DNA from: CBDHFF01 sp965262395
GTDB taxonomy: Bacteria > Pseudomonadota > Alphaproteobacteria > Rickettsiales > Anaplasmataceae
NCBI GenBank assembly: GCA_965262395.1
Contig: OZ253531.1
Location: 1,240,001-1,304,000, forward strand
Reading direction: 5' to 3'
Length of the DNA stretch: 64,000 nt
The translations under genes and the position numbers were made by a program. Below are positions 17,531 through 26,864 of the stretch, in pieces (the first letter of the stretch is position 1; each line of letters begins with the position of its first letter). The notes under the pieces were generated by a model, which worked only from the letters and a program-made list of their open reading frames with translations, was not told where the DNA came from and made no database searches.

Positions 17531-18362
17531 ATGCAACAAACTCTCAATTTGAGTAGAAATACAAAGAAAATATGGCATGATTCCAGAGTAGAAATAGAGA
17601 AAAAACTTAGAGGAAACGGGGGGTTAGCCAGCATTACTGGTTGGGGATAGAAAATTTGTAAATTCAATGCAAGGATCTCTGGATTAATCCAATTATGTGA
17701 AGATAAAAATAGCATATAGGTATGATTATATTACTGGTTGGGGATAGAAAATTTGTAAATTCAATGCAAGGATTCCTGGATTAATCCAATTATGTGAAGA
17801 TAAAAATAGCATATAGGTATGATTATGACGCATGACGAAATCTTTTAAAAGTATGTCATTCATTAATTTCTCATGCCCAACATGAATTTAATAGAATTGA
17901 AACTGATTAAAGTATTACTGATGCTACAAAGATCTTTAAATGGCTTAAGGAAAGAGTGGCTAACGGATTATTCTTCAAAAAGGATACATCAAATAATTCT
18001 TACAAAACTAATATAAATGCAGACAGAAGATCTGCCCATACAGACCTCCTCCATACTAAAACTAGAATTCTAAACCTAGCATAAGGCAAAACAGCAACAG
18101 CATTGAATCATTTACCCAAAAAGCTACATGCAATAATCTTTATAATATCAAGGATAAAGAGGAAAATTTAAAATACTTTACTCGAATAGGGCTTGTAATT
18201 AGCTTACGCAACAACAAAATTAAAGGAGAAAAATTAAAGAAAGCTTTAAATATATTGTGCGATCACAATTATATTGAAAAGTCCTACACTATCCTCACCC
18301 CAGCGGCAAAAAAACCGACCACTTCTTACAAAATAAATCCACAAATGACGCAGGAAAAGTAG
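17531..18362 (+). pseudogene. DUF3987-like primase/helicase-type gene remnant
   Basis: Joined across stops, this region resembles the C-terminal third of DUF3987 proteins, which occur in plasmids, phages and integrative elements. Visible pieces are: a 39-codon start frame ending ASITGWG then TAG; KICKFNARISGLIQL, matching the family's conserved 'gK-x-R-x-aGLl-l' region; a helix SITDATKIFKWLKERV; and a winged-helix-like end (ALNILCDHNYIEK and TTSYKINP). At least three in-frame stops occur, and a 97-bp internal duplication (17633 and 17730) repeats the GWG-to-DKNSI part. Family assignment is from motif memory. No intact gene is seen in 17209-18546. Confidence 0.5.
17633..17826. repeat. 97-bp tandem duplication inside the DUF3987-like remnant
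   Basis: Two almost identical units begin ATTACTGGTTGGGG at 17633 and 17730. The unit carries the remnant's TAG stop and the following GLIQL-coding part, so the duplication occurred within formerly coding sequence. Confidence 0.9.
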
Positions 18363-18546
18363 CTGTGTATTTCATTCGGATATTTAATGAATATTTTTCT
18401 AAATGATGAACGGTTTTGCGTCTTATTGATATTGCAACAAAGATATTCGTAACCCCTGATTTCTTGCTGCTTGATCTTATATTCACGTACTAAACATAGC
18501 CAGTAAGTACAGGCCCTCGCAGCTACTGTTTTGGTTGTTTTTGTAT

Positions 18547-21171
18547 TTAGCCTCCCCCTAACATAGAAAACTCAGCAGTGGGTGAAGACCCTTTCGCAAC
18601 AGGTTTCCCTGTTGCATCAAGTCCTGATAATAGCTCTGCACCGGACATTCCTGCAGCTGCTTTTTGTAGCTCTAAGTCTGTACATAAAAAGGCATTATCC
18701 GACTGTGCAGGTTGTTCTTCAGGTGCAGTGGTTTGACCGTTATAAGTAGGTCTTGTATCTACATCTTTATCTTCTGATAGTTTATTATAGCGATCTATCA
18801 TGGAATGCACTGTGTGCTCTGGCACTGAATTAGAGCCGCCATCGGCCTCTGATACGGAATTCACTTCTGGTTCAGTCGGCGATGATAAATCTTGTTGTGT
18901 GTTTTCTTCTGCTGACATTGAAGTATGCTTCACTTCTGATCCGTCTGGTGATGGATTTGCCCCTTCCTGTTTTAACACAGTGGTAGGAATTTCTTCATGA
19001 GCCATTGCTTCATGATCTTTTTTTGAAGCACCAAGCTGCTCAGATAAATGTTGATTTGTCTTGCGTTCAAATTCCAGATATTCCTTGCTGATTGCAGAGC
19101 CATTATTACCTAACACCTCCCTTGTGCTGTCTAGTCCATCTAGCAGATTTTTAATTCCTTCCTTTATTTCAGGGTCATCATTTAGTTTTTTCATATAATA
19201 TGCCCAAGCTTTTGGTTCATCCTTATCCTGAAAAAATATAGACATCCTATCTGGTATTTTAGGATTCCAATAAAGATCATCTACCATCCTACTATCGCAT
19301 TTCATTAATGTACTTTTCATCTTGGATAATTTATCTTTAAATTTTGCTACTTTATCACCATCTCCTCCAAAAAAGACCAATAATTCTTTATCATCTAAAT
19401 CAAATTTTAGTATTCTTTCCTCAACTTTAGAGCGTGCCTCAGCATATGCTGGAGCTAATTGTATAAGTGATTCTTCCGCGGAATAGTAAGCTTGACCCAA
19501 AGATATTTCAAGAAATTTACCAACATCCTCTGGTCTCTCAATAATCAAATCTACAAATGTTTTCTGATTTTCTGCAAAAAACTCCTTTGCCTTAGCTAAT
19601 TTTTCACTACTCACTTGGCCAGAAACAACGCAAGGAAGATGATCTAAATTCTCAGCTGCAAGGCTTCTTGCTGCGTATATAGCTGCAAACAATTCGCTCT
19701 TCTGCTCTGGAGTCATTTCATGAAAATGACTCACGATGAGTGCTAATTCTGCTGTATGATAGAGCTCATGATTATAAGACAAACCTCTGACTCCTTCGAC
19801 TTTATCGCTTGAGCAACTGAATATTTCTTGATTAATGCCAAAATCATACGTTGCAACTCTTGATCCCTCCTTACCTTTTATCATTGTTCTATTACGTCCA
19901 AATCTGCTATCTTCTTTCCCTATTGCAACTTCGGTCACTATCGTACTAAAAAATCCCTTAGCAGATGAATATTGCTCCCAATATTTACCTGCTTCCATAT
20001 TATCAAGTGGCTTAACATCCCCTTTTTTGTAATCAAGGTCACCTTCTGTTCGAACAGATTTTGATAGTAAAACACTTGCAACTTTATCTTCCTGGGGCTG
20101 GCTTTCTCCGTCTCCGTTTGCATTATTTTGGGGCTTGCCTTCTTCTAAAAGTCTTACTTTTGGAGCATAACCCATCATCTCGGCCATTTGCGAAGGCAGA
20201 AGTTCGACTAAGGGATCTTCTTCATATTCTCTAGACAATGCTTTCCTGAACCAAACATCATTATCACTTCTTGGCCCTGGCTTATTTTTTTGTGTAACTA
20301 AGGCCCTTGGTACTATTACTTCTTCACTTACATCCCGATCATTATTTGATTGACGAGCTTCCTTGACAGGCATATCAACCTCATTGGCTCTAATAAATTT
20401 AGCAATCTCTACAGGGTCTGTGAGTATATTAAAATTATCCATCTTTTTTTCTTGTTTAGCTTGCAGGGTTATTGAAATACTAGGCTTAATATTGGTCTCA
20501 AGATTTGCTTGATCTGGTTCGGCTTGATATTCTTTTTTGTTGTTTTCAATCATCTGGTTTTGCTGAATTTTTTCTCCAGAAGTTTCTTGATCAAGTTCAG
20601 CTTGATCTTCTTTTTTGTTGCTTTCAATCATCTGATTTTGCTGAGTTTCTTCTCCAGAATTACCCAATGAATCTATTTTTGTGAGCTGAGTTTCTGTTGT
20701 AGAATAATTCTCTGCGCTGGTTTGAAAAGGCTGACTTACACCAACTGAATGTTTTTCGCCATCCCTTTTTATGCGACACACAGGGAACATCGTTTCTGGT
20801 AAGCCCATAGGGAAATATTTCGGATTAATATTCAATTCCACCAGCTCTTCATCCGCACTGAATTTATACATCTTTGAGGTCGGCAATTGCCCGAGGAGCT
20901 TGTGATCAGGGTGATCTGCGAGTAATTGGAATTCAAAAAATAGCTCTCCTGTTTTGATAGATTGCCGAAAGATCACCTCCCGTTCTTTGCCATCTTTTTC
21001 TTGTAACATTTGTAATTGCTTTTGCAATGATCTAGCAAGATTCAGTGGCATCTCAACTATGTTACCAGATACTATTGTTGACTTAGAAACACTTTCATGA
21101 GAGGGGTTTTGAGCCAATATAGCAGCTAAATCACCTTCGCCTATCTTCGCTCGTTGCTGTTGAACTCCCAT
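18547..21171 (-). CDS. 874-aa hypothetical protein with repeat segment
   Basis: I do not recognise a family. The N-terminus is polar and Gln-rich. At residues about 183-235 a 25-residue segment is duplicated (EETQQNQMIESNKKEDQAEL, then EKIQQNQMIENNKKEYQAEP). The globular-looking middle (residues about 400-680) contains YNHELYHTAEL, which has the HExxH spacing of zinc metalloproteases; no other catalytic feature supports that. The C-terminal 170 residues are Ser/Glu/Pro-rich and disordered, ending SMLGGG. There is no signal peptide or membrane segment. It lies in the region between the DUF3987 remnant and the HGG gene, so it may be cargo of a decayed mobile element or an effector. Confidence 0.6.
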   Translation of the reverse strand: MGVQQQRAKIGEGDLAAILAQNPSHESVSKSTIVSGNIVEMPLNLARSLQKQLQMLQEKDGKEREVIFRQSIKTGELFFEFQLLADHPDHKLLGQLPTSKMYKFSADEELVELNINPKYFPMGLPETMFPVCRIKRDGEKHSVGVSQPFQTSAENYSTTETQLTKIDSLGNSGEETQQNQMIESNKKEDQAELDQETSGEKIQQNQMIENNKKEYQAEPDQANLETNIKPSISITLQAKQEKKMDNFNILTDPVEIAKFIRANEVDMPVKEARQSNNDRDVSEEVIVPRALVTQKNKPGPRSDNDVWFRKALSREYEEDPLVELLPSQMAEMMGYAPKVRLLEEGKPQNNANGDGESQPQEDKVASVLLSKSVRTEGDLDYKKGDVKPLDNMEAGKYWEQYSSAKGFFSTIVTEVAIGKEDSRFGRNRTMIKGKEGSRVATYDFGINQEIFSCSSDKVEGVRGLSYNHELYHTAELALIVSHFHEMTPEQKSELFAAIYAARSLAAENLDHLPCVVSGQVSSEKLAKAKEFFAENQKTFVDLIIERPEDVGKFLEISLGQAYYSAEESLIQLAPAYAEARSKVEERILKFDLDDKELLVFFGGDGDKVAKFKDKLSKMKSTLMKCDSRMVDDLYWNPKIPDRMSIFFQDKDEPKAWAYYMKKLNDDPEIKEGIKNLLDGLDSTREVLGNNGSAISKEYLEFERKTNQHLSEQLGASKKDHEAMAHEEIPTTVLKQEGANPSPDGSEVKHTSMSAEENTQQDLSSPTEPEVNSVSEADGGSNSVPEHTVHSMIDRYNKLSEDKDVDTRPTYNGQTTAPEEQPAQSDNAFLCTDLELQKAAAGMSGAELLSGLDATGKPVAKGSSPTAEFSMLGGG

Positions 21172-21194
21172 GATTAATCCTCATATGTTTCTGA

Positions 21195-21362
21195 AATTCT
21201 TTCTAACTGAATACAGATTTTCTGATCGTATATTCTTTGAATTTGTCCCTATTTTTTCCTAACTTAATACATATTCTCTGATCGTATGTTCTTTGAATTT
21301 GTCCCTATTTTTTCCTAACTTAATACAAATTTACTGATCGTATATTTCTTGAATCTGCCTTT
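21195..21362. repeat. 56-bp tandem repeat, three copies
   Basis: The landmark TGATCGTAT recurs at 21223, 21279 and 21335, giving an exact 56-bp period with minor substitutions. It lies between the divergent 874-aa gene (minus) and the HGG-type gene (plus), in the likely promoter region of both. No gene is seen in 21172-21590. Confidence 0.88.
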
Positions 21363-21590
21363 ATTAAGCATGAATCTTCCTGATATTAACGGATCAAGAA
21401 ATCTGATATAAATCAGGCTTATCTAGGCAATAATTCTAGAATAAATTTGTTAATCTTTTGCTAAGTTATGCTTTTTTCTTTGAATATTTTTAGTCAAGAA
21501 AATGTAATAAAGATGCACAATAAATGCACAATAAATTATATTATTATGCTATAATTTGTAGCATGAAAAATCAAGTTTGAGTATAAAATT

Positions 21591-22813
21591 ATGGATCAAA
21601 TTCAATGGTCAGAATTGAAATCGTAGATTAGACAATGCTCTCCAGAAACGCAAGATTATTTATTAAGAGTTCTGACAGAAGACAGCACTGAGAAACAAGA
21701 AAACGAAACCCAAAAAAACGACAGAACTAAAGAAAATAAGTCTCAAAAAAGCGCTAGCAACAAAGAAAACGAAATCCAAAAAGGCAGTGAAACTAGGGAG
21801 GGCAGCACTAAAAAAAGCGCTAGCAACAAAGAAAACGAAATCCAAAAAGGCTCCAGCAACAAAGAAAACGAAATCCAAAAAGGCAGTGAAACTAGGGAGG
21901 GCAGCACTAAAAAAAGCGCTAGCAACAAAGAAAACGAAACCCAAAAAACGACAGAACTAAAGAAAACGAAACCCAGAAAGGCTCCAGCAACAAAGAAAAC
22001 GAAACCCAGAAAAACGACAGAACTAAAGAAAACGAAACCCAAAAAAGCTCCAGCAACAAAGAAAACGAAACCCAGAAAGGCAGTGAAACTAGGGAGGACA
22101 GCACTAAAAAAAGCGCTAGTAACAAAAAAAATGGAATCCAGGAAGACATTAAAACCAAAGAGAATAAAGCCAAAGAAAGTACTAAAAATAAAGAAGATGG
22201 CACTCAGAAAAATAGTGAAACTAAAGATAATAAAACTGATGCGAGCCATGAGAGCAAAGCCAAAAATAGCGAAAAAGATGAGGCTAAAGAGAATAGTGAT
22301 AGCGAGGAGGAATGTGAAAATGAAGCCATAGATCATATTGAAGAAATGCCACATACGGAATATATCAATAACTTTTTTGTGGAAGATCTGGCTTGTGAAA
22401 ACCTCATGATGAAGCTCACAAAATCACTCAAAACTGATGAAGAAAAAACCATATTATTGCGTCTGCATCATGCAGCATCAGAGCTTGCTGGTGATAATAT
22501 TATAGAATATACAACCCACATTATGGAGATGATTAGCTGTCTGAAAAAGGGTGCTAGCCTGTCGACCGTGCTGAATGTATTTAAGATTAGGAACCTTATG
22601 ATGGGGGATTTAGATGAATTTATCGACCCCAGTGAATTGAAGCTGTACAGAATAGAATTGAAACAACTCAACACCGAAATCAGAGAGAAAATGCACGTGG
22701 ATAATGATAGTTTCAGCAGGAAAATATGCCTAGCTAAGAAGCGTGATGGCAGTTTCTGCACCAGTTATTCGGTCAAAGGCAAGCCACGATGCCGCATGCA
22801 CGGCTGCGGCTAG
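21591..22813 (+). pseudogene. HGG-motif protein with Lys/Glu/Asn repeat region, broken
   Basis: ATG 21591 starts MDQIQWSELKS and then meets TAG at 21624. The same frame continues through a repetitive KENETQKGS-type region. At 21943-21948 a run of six A replaces the seven A of the sister repeat at 21712-21718. The repeat motif then continues in another frame into the 155-codon frame from ATG 22346. That C-terminal part is globular and ends CLAKKRDGSFC to CRMHGCG, the Cys/His 'HGG' ending found in many phage- and element-associated small proteins. Without the TAG and the A-run change this would be one protein of about 407 residues. The 22346-22813 part may still be translated. Confidence 0.6.
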
Positions 22814-22903
22814 GGTTTTTCAGCGACCAATTTACTGAGTTCATTTTTAATACAAGGAACAGTTATTTCATGGTTGCGGGTAGGATTTTCATCATTCAGA
22901 AGA

Positions 22904-23290
22904 GGAAAATCCTGGGGCAATAAAATAGCTGCAAGAATAAAATTTACTCTCTCAGATTCTAATACATGGCTTAACTGAGGCCATGACTGTGCGTAAGATT
23001 TTACCCGGATGGGAAGGAAAATCCTGGGGCAATAAAATAGCTGCAAGAATAAAATTTACTCTCTCAGATTCTAATACATGGCTTAACTGAGGCCATGACT
23101 TTGAGCAAGATTTTACCCGGATGGGAAGGAAAATCCTGGGGCAATAAAATAGCTGCAAGAATAAAATTCTACTCTCTCAGATTCTAATACATGGCTTAAC
23201 TGAGGCCATGACTGTGCGCAAGATTTTACCCGGATGGGAAGGAAAATCCTGGGGCAATAAAATAGCTACAAGCAAGAATAATGGCTTAAT
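22904..23290. repeat. 112-bp tandem repeat, four copies
   Basis: The landmark GGAAAATCCTGGGGCAATAA recurs at 22904, 23016, 23128 and 23241 (periods 112, 112 and 113). The last copy is shortened. Minus-strand frames of 68-78 codons across it are by-products of the repetition. Confidence 0.9.
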
Positions 23291-23760
23291 TGAGGCCATG
23301 ACTCAAGATTTTCAGATATTAGATTCTAATACATGGGCTTAACACACTGAGGCCATGCCACTAACAACACTGTGTCTTCATTTTTTAGAAATGAGAAGTA
23401 ATATGAGAGGATTATTTTATGGCTGTGAGTAAGATTAGATTTTACCAGATATTCATGCATTACTAATAAATGGCTTAGCTAAATTCACTTTTAACATATG
23501 AGGCCAAGATATGCCACTAACAACACATGGGTTTGCGCACTGCGCGGGGTCTTCATTTTTTAGAAATGAGAAGTAATATGAGAGGATGATTTTATGGCTG
23601 CGAGTAAGATTAGATCATCATTCTATGGCTGCGAGCAAGATTCTGCCAGACATTCATGCATTACTAATAAATGGCTCGTTGAATTCACTTTTAATACATG
23701 AGGTCAAGATATGCCACTAACAACACATGGGTTGCACACTGCATGGGGTCTTCATTTTTT
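23291..23760. repeat. mosaic of longer degenerate repeats
   Basis: Pieces recur in shuffled order: ATGCCACTAACAACAC (three times, from about 23355 to 23710), TCTTCATTTTTTAGAAATGA (about 23371 and 23550), and ATGGCTGTGAGTAAGATTAG-like blocks. The pattern suggests repeated duplication with internal deletions. I see no gene in 22814-24128. The part after 23760 is plain AT-rich sequence. Confidence 0.7.
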
Positions 23761-24128
23761 GATTATTTTTATATTGAAAGAGCTGGATTACTGCAGTAAT
23801 TATAAATAGATATTATAAGCACAAGAGCTAATTTTTCATGATGGATCACTGTTTATACAGAGTAATGCCCTACATTTGATATCTGTTTTAATGAATAAAT
23901 ACAGCTTATATTATAGGGAATATTATTCTGTATGACGTATCCACATTGATCACTAGATTTTTTTAAATAAAATATGTGTAATATTATTTATAAACTTATC
24001 CATTATTGGCGACGAGCAGCACATACATAAGATTTAGTCAAAATCATATTCACAGCTGATGGGGTGCAAAAGGGTTATAATTAATTCAAGCGGTGCTATA
24101 GAAATAGATATTCGAGATGTAAGACTTA

Positions 24129-24551
24129 TTATTTTGGATCGATCTTAGATGCCAATGCCTTCAGCAAATTACTGAATAGATAATCTTTAATGAAATCAAA
24201 GAAAAATAGAACAACAACTACAAAGATGAAATAATCTGGGATGTCATGCAATGCTTTAAAAAAGGCATGCAATGCTTTAAGAAAGATGTTATTGATAGAT
24301 ACATCGCAATACATCGCTCCCCCCCAGTATTTGACCATGTATATAATAAATATATACCTAGATCGGAGTGCTACGTTATAATTTTTCTTTTTTATTTTTT
24401 TGTAATCATCTATGTACATATTGAGAATGTCTGTTTTTGCTCCCAGGTATTGAGACTTTAAATCTTCTAAATCTAGCTTGTGTATAGGACTTGAGCCAGT
24501 TCCCCCTTCCTCCGAAAAACGACCATTCAACTTATTATTAGCATCAGTCAT
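24129..24551 (-). CDS. small membrane protein downstream of Panacea antitoxin, candidate toxin
   Basis: This is a 140-residue protein with a soluble N-terminal half (SPIHKLDLEDLKSQYLGAKT, then a Lys-rich stretch) and strongly hydrophobic segments: YIFIIYMVKYWGG and, near the C-terminus, YFIFVVVVLFFFDFIKDY. A short internal duplication (LKALHAFFKALHD) reflects a 20-bp direct repeat at 24244-24290. It starts 3 bp after the stop of the Panacea-domain gene on the same strand. In known Panacea systems the partner is often a small toxin, some of which are membrane proteins. The toxin call therefore rests on context and topology, not on a recognised family. Confidence 0.5.
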   Translation of the reverse strand: MTDANNKLNGRFSEEGGTGSSPIHKLDLEDLKSQYLGAKTDILNMYIDDYKKIKKKNYNVALRSRYIFIIYMVKYWGGAMYCDVSINNIFLKALHAFFKALHDIPDYFIFVVVVLFFFDFIKDYLFSNLLKALASKIDPK

Positions 24552-24554
24552 AAA

Positions 24555-25067
24555 TTATAACCTTGGATCATCAAGATGTTTTCTTTTGAAATCATACAAT
24601 ATCTTCATCCATGCGTTTGGAATTGTTTCTTCTCCTTCAGATGCCGCACATGACCAAGGTGTGCCTTGCTCATGAGTCAGCATAGACAGTTCTGTGCCAG
24701 CATGCCACTTATATTTCTGCCATATTTTATCATTTAGCCAATCATTATCTTCACCACTAATTTCTTCACTTCCTTCAATAACAATAGGATTATCAATCTC
24801 TTTATACGCATATTTCTTGATTTCATCATATATTTCTTTAATGACAGGACCGTAACGCCACGGCAGAACCTTTTCTTCAATTAGCGGTTTATTTTCCATC
24901 GCTAAGTAATAACCGTGTGCCACATAAACCAACTTTATCAACCTAAATTGATCGAGCGGAGGCAAATCATATTTACTGTCTTCTCCACCATCAGTCTTAT
25001 GATTATTCTGTTTGTTAATAAACCAATTGGCTATTGTAACAGCTTTATATTTCCCAGACTCAGACAT
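24555..25067 (-). CDS. Panacea/SocA-type (DUF4065) antitoxin-like protein
   Basis: This 170-residue protein matches the Panacea (DUF4065, SocA-like) domain. The N-terminal helix AVTIANWFINKQ is followed by LDQFRLIKLVYVAHGYYLAM, PLIEEKVLPWRYGPVIKEIY, and a C-terminal TELSMLTHEQGTPW. These three blocks are the family hallmark. Known members are antitoxins of diverse type II toxin-antitoxin pairs (PanA) or proteolytic adaptors (SocA). The start at ATG 25067 is preceded by GGGGGTG-like purines. It is followed 3 bp later by a membrane protein and lies beside a broken integrase, consistent with element maintenance. Confidence 0.8.
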   Translation of the reverse strand: MSESGKYKAVTIANWFINKQNNHKTDGGEDSKYDLPPLDQFRLIKLVYVAHGYYLAMENKPLIEEKVLPWRYGPVIKEIYDEIKKYAYKEIDNPIVIEGSEEISGEDNDWLNDKIWQKYKWHAGTELSMLTHEQGTPWSCAASEGEETIPNAWMKILYDFKRKHLDDPRL

Positions 25068-25170
25068 AATTCACCCCCATTTTATGTTGTTATATGATAT
25101 GAATTTAACTGTCATTTGTAAATTCTTAATTACGATATAATGCGGATATTTACAACATAGGCCGACATCA

Positions 25171-26473
25171 TCAATTACATTTCTTATCCGAGCCAACCAA
25201 AAAATTACTCCACCAGGTCCTCATTTTTTCCGTTCTGGCAAATACTTGATATGGTTATAACATGCACGGACATTATTTCTTTCACAATGAGCTAATTATC
25301 TTTCAATTACATCTGATTTGAAACCGTGCTCATTTAATATTGTGGATGCAGTGGCTCGAAATCGTGCATCGTCGCTCGTGAATGGTAGTCAAGTCGATAT
25401 AATGCATATATCATCGTGTTTTCACTCATAAATTTCTGGCTACTATTAGTATGAGGAAATAGATATTTATTATTACCACTATAAGCTCGTAATTCATTCA
25501 ATATTTCTAATACTTCATTAGAAAGTGGCACAATATGTTTAGTCGCCATCTTCATTCGCTCAGCTGGAATATGCCACTCATTTTTCTCAAAATTAAATTC
25601 ATTCCACTCTGCTGCTCGGGTTTCTGTGGTTCGAACAAAGGTGTGCATCGTGAATTTCATGGCCAGCACAGTTATTATATGTCCGTCATATTTTTCTAAT
25701 TTTTGTAATAATTCTGGTAACTAAGATTCTTTTAAGCAATTATATTTGCGTGGTTTATGTGATATAATAACACTTCTCAAGTTGCTAGTAATGTCATCTT
25801 CCAATCTTCCAATCTTCCAATCTTCCAATCTTCCAATCTTCCAATCTTCCAATCTTCCAATCTTCCAATCTTCCAATCTTCCAATCTTCCAATCTTCCAA
25901 TCTTCCAATCTTCCAATCTTCCAATCTTCCAAGTGTGATGGCATATCTAGAAATTTGTCCACAGACTTGCAGAATTCTTGTAGCAAGATAAGCTGATCCT
26001 CTGTCTTCTATCTTCTTTAATACTGATAGTATCATTCGGGTTTTTATTTGATCTATTGGCAAATCACCAATTTCATTAAAAACATTTCTTTCTAAACGCA
26101 ATAACATAGATTTGGCATATTTACTAGACCATAAAGATTGCTTTTTATTATGCCATTCAATGGCAATATCTTGAAAGGAGTTGCCTGTACTGAAGTTTTT
26201 AGCTAATTTTTCTTCTTTTTTGTGCTGTGAAGGATCAATGCGCTCAATAAGTAATTTCTTTGCTTCTTCTCGTTTTTCTCTGGCTTCTTTCAGCGAAATT
26301 GCTGGATAAACACCAATAGATAAAAGCTTTTCCTTGTTATTAAATCTGTATTTAAAACGCCAATATTTTCTACCACTGGCAGTTATTTGCAAATACAGCC
26401 CACCTGAATCAGAATATTTCTTTGTTTTTTCCAGCTGCTTTACATTTTTACAAAAATTATCTGTGAGTGGCAT
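25171..26473 (-). pseudogene. P4-type tyrosine-recombinase integrase, multiply broken
   Basis: The N-terminal 250 codons (from ATG 26473) contain the DUF4102-like arm-binding domain (YSDSGGLYLQI, YWRFKYRFNNKEKLLSIG) and the core-binding domain. An 8-bp minisatellite interrupts them. An in-frame TAG at 25721 separates them from the catalytic part, where FVRTTETRAAEWNEF carries the first catalytic Arg. A frameshift follows in MHDFRATAS. A TAA replaces a codon in DVIER-LAH. One A is missing from the A-run before MRTWW; the family-like end would stop near 25171. The catalytic Tyr region (VRACYNHIKYLPERKK) is present but out of register. The gene cannot make an active recombinase. Confidence 0.85.
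25797..25932. repeat. 8-bp minisatellite, 17 copies
   Basis: TCTTCCAA is repeated 17 times without a mismatch (136 bp). On the coding (minus) strand of the integrase, three units encode the octapeptide LEDWKIGR. Because 8 and 3 are coprime, the array reads as the same repeating peptide in all three frames and has no stop in any of the six frames. It sits between the core-binding and catalytic domains. Confidence 0.97.
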
Positions 26474-26681
26474 CTAGGGGTACTTTTTATTGATTATAAG
26501 ATTTATACCCCCAAATATACCCCCAATTCTATTGGACTGCATAAGTATTCAATGGACGACATCAAACAATAAATAGATTAAAAACAGCCTATTTCAAGAC
26601 TCTTCTGCCGCAAATGAACTGACTAACAATAACCTGTTTCAAGATTTTTAGGATTATATTCAATTGGATTGGATTTTAAAG

Positions 26682-26756
26682 TGGTGCCGTCACCGGGATT
26701 TGAACCCGGGACCTCTGCCTTACCAAGGAAGCACTCTACCCCTGAGCTATGACGGC
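26682..26756 (-). tRNA. tRNA-Thr (anticodon GGT)
   Basis: It folds as a complete cloverleaf: acceptor GCCGTCA with TGACGGC (7 bp), discriminator A and encoded CCA; D-arm GCTC with GAGT; anticodon loop TTGGTAA with GGT; variable loop AGGTC; T-arm CCGGG TTCAAAT CCCGG. One mismatch (T-C) is visible in the anticodon stem (CTTCC with GGCAG). The 3' end points toward the broken integrase 209 bp away, the usual arrangement for an element integrated into a tRNA gene. Confidence 0.93.
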
Positions 26757-26864
26757 AATAGAAATATACAAATAAGCAGGCAGTATACTAAGAATAACAA
26801 CATCTTGCAATCATATAAATATTGCATATAATGCAACTAATAAAATAGTTTGAAGTGGTTCTTC

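Noticed and set aside
18295..18486. 63-codon minus-strand frame next to the DUF3987-like remnant
   Set aside because: It overlaps the recognisable winged-helix end of the remnant on the other strand and resembles nothing known to me.
21663..22354. Long hydrophobic minus-strand frames opposite the HGG-type gene
   Set aside because: Leu/Phe-rich translation is the antisense of a Lys/Glu/Asn-rich repeat; codon periodicity and homology-like ending favour the plus strand.
22810..23158. Two overlapping minus-strand frames with identical MQLFYCPRIF beginnings
   Set aside because: They are the same reading of successive 112-bp repeat units and have no independent support as genes.
23761..24128. Search for a structured RNA (tmRNA, RNase P, 6S or SRP RNA) in the geneless stretch
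   Set aside because: No conserved core sequences or strong GC-rich helices of these RNAs are visible.
25746..25991. Forward frame encoding an SSNLPIFQ repeat
   Set aside because: By-product of the 8-bp minisatellite, which is open in all six frames; the integrase lies on the other strand.
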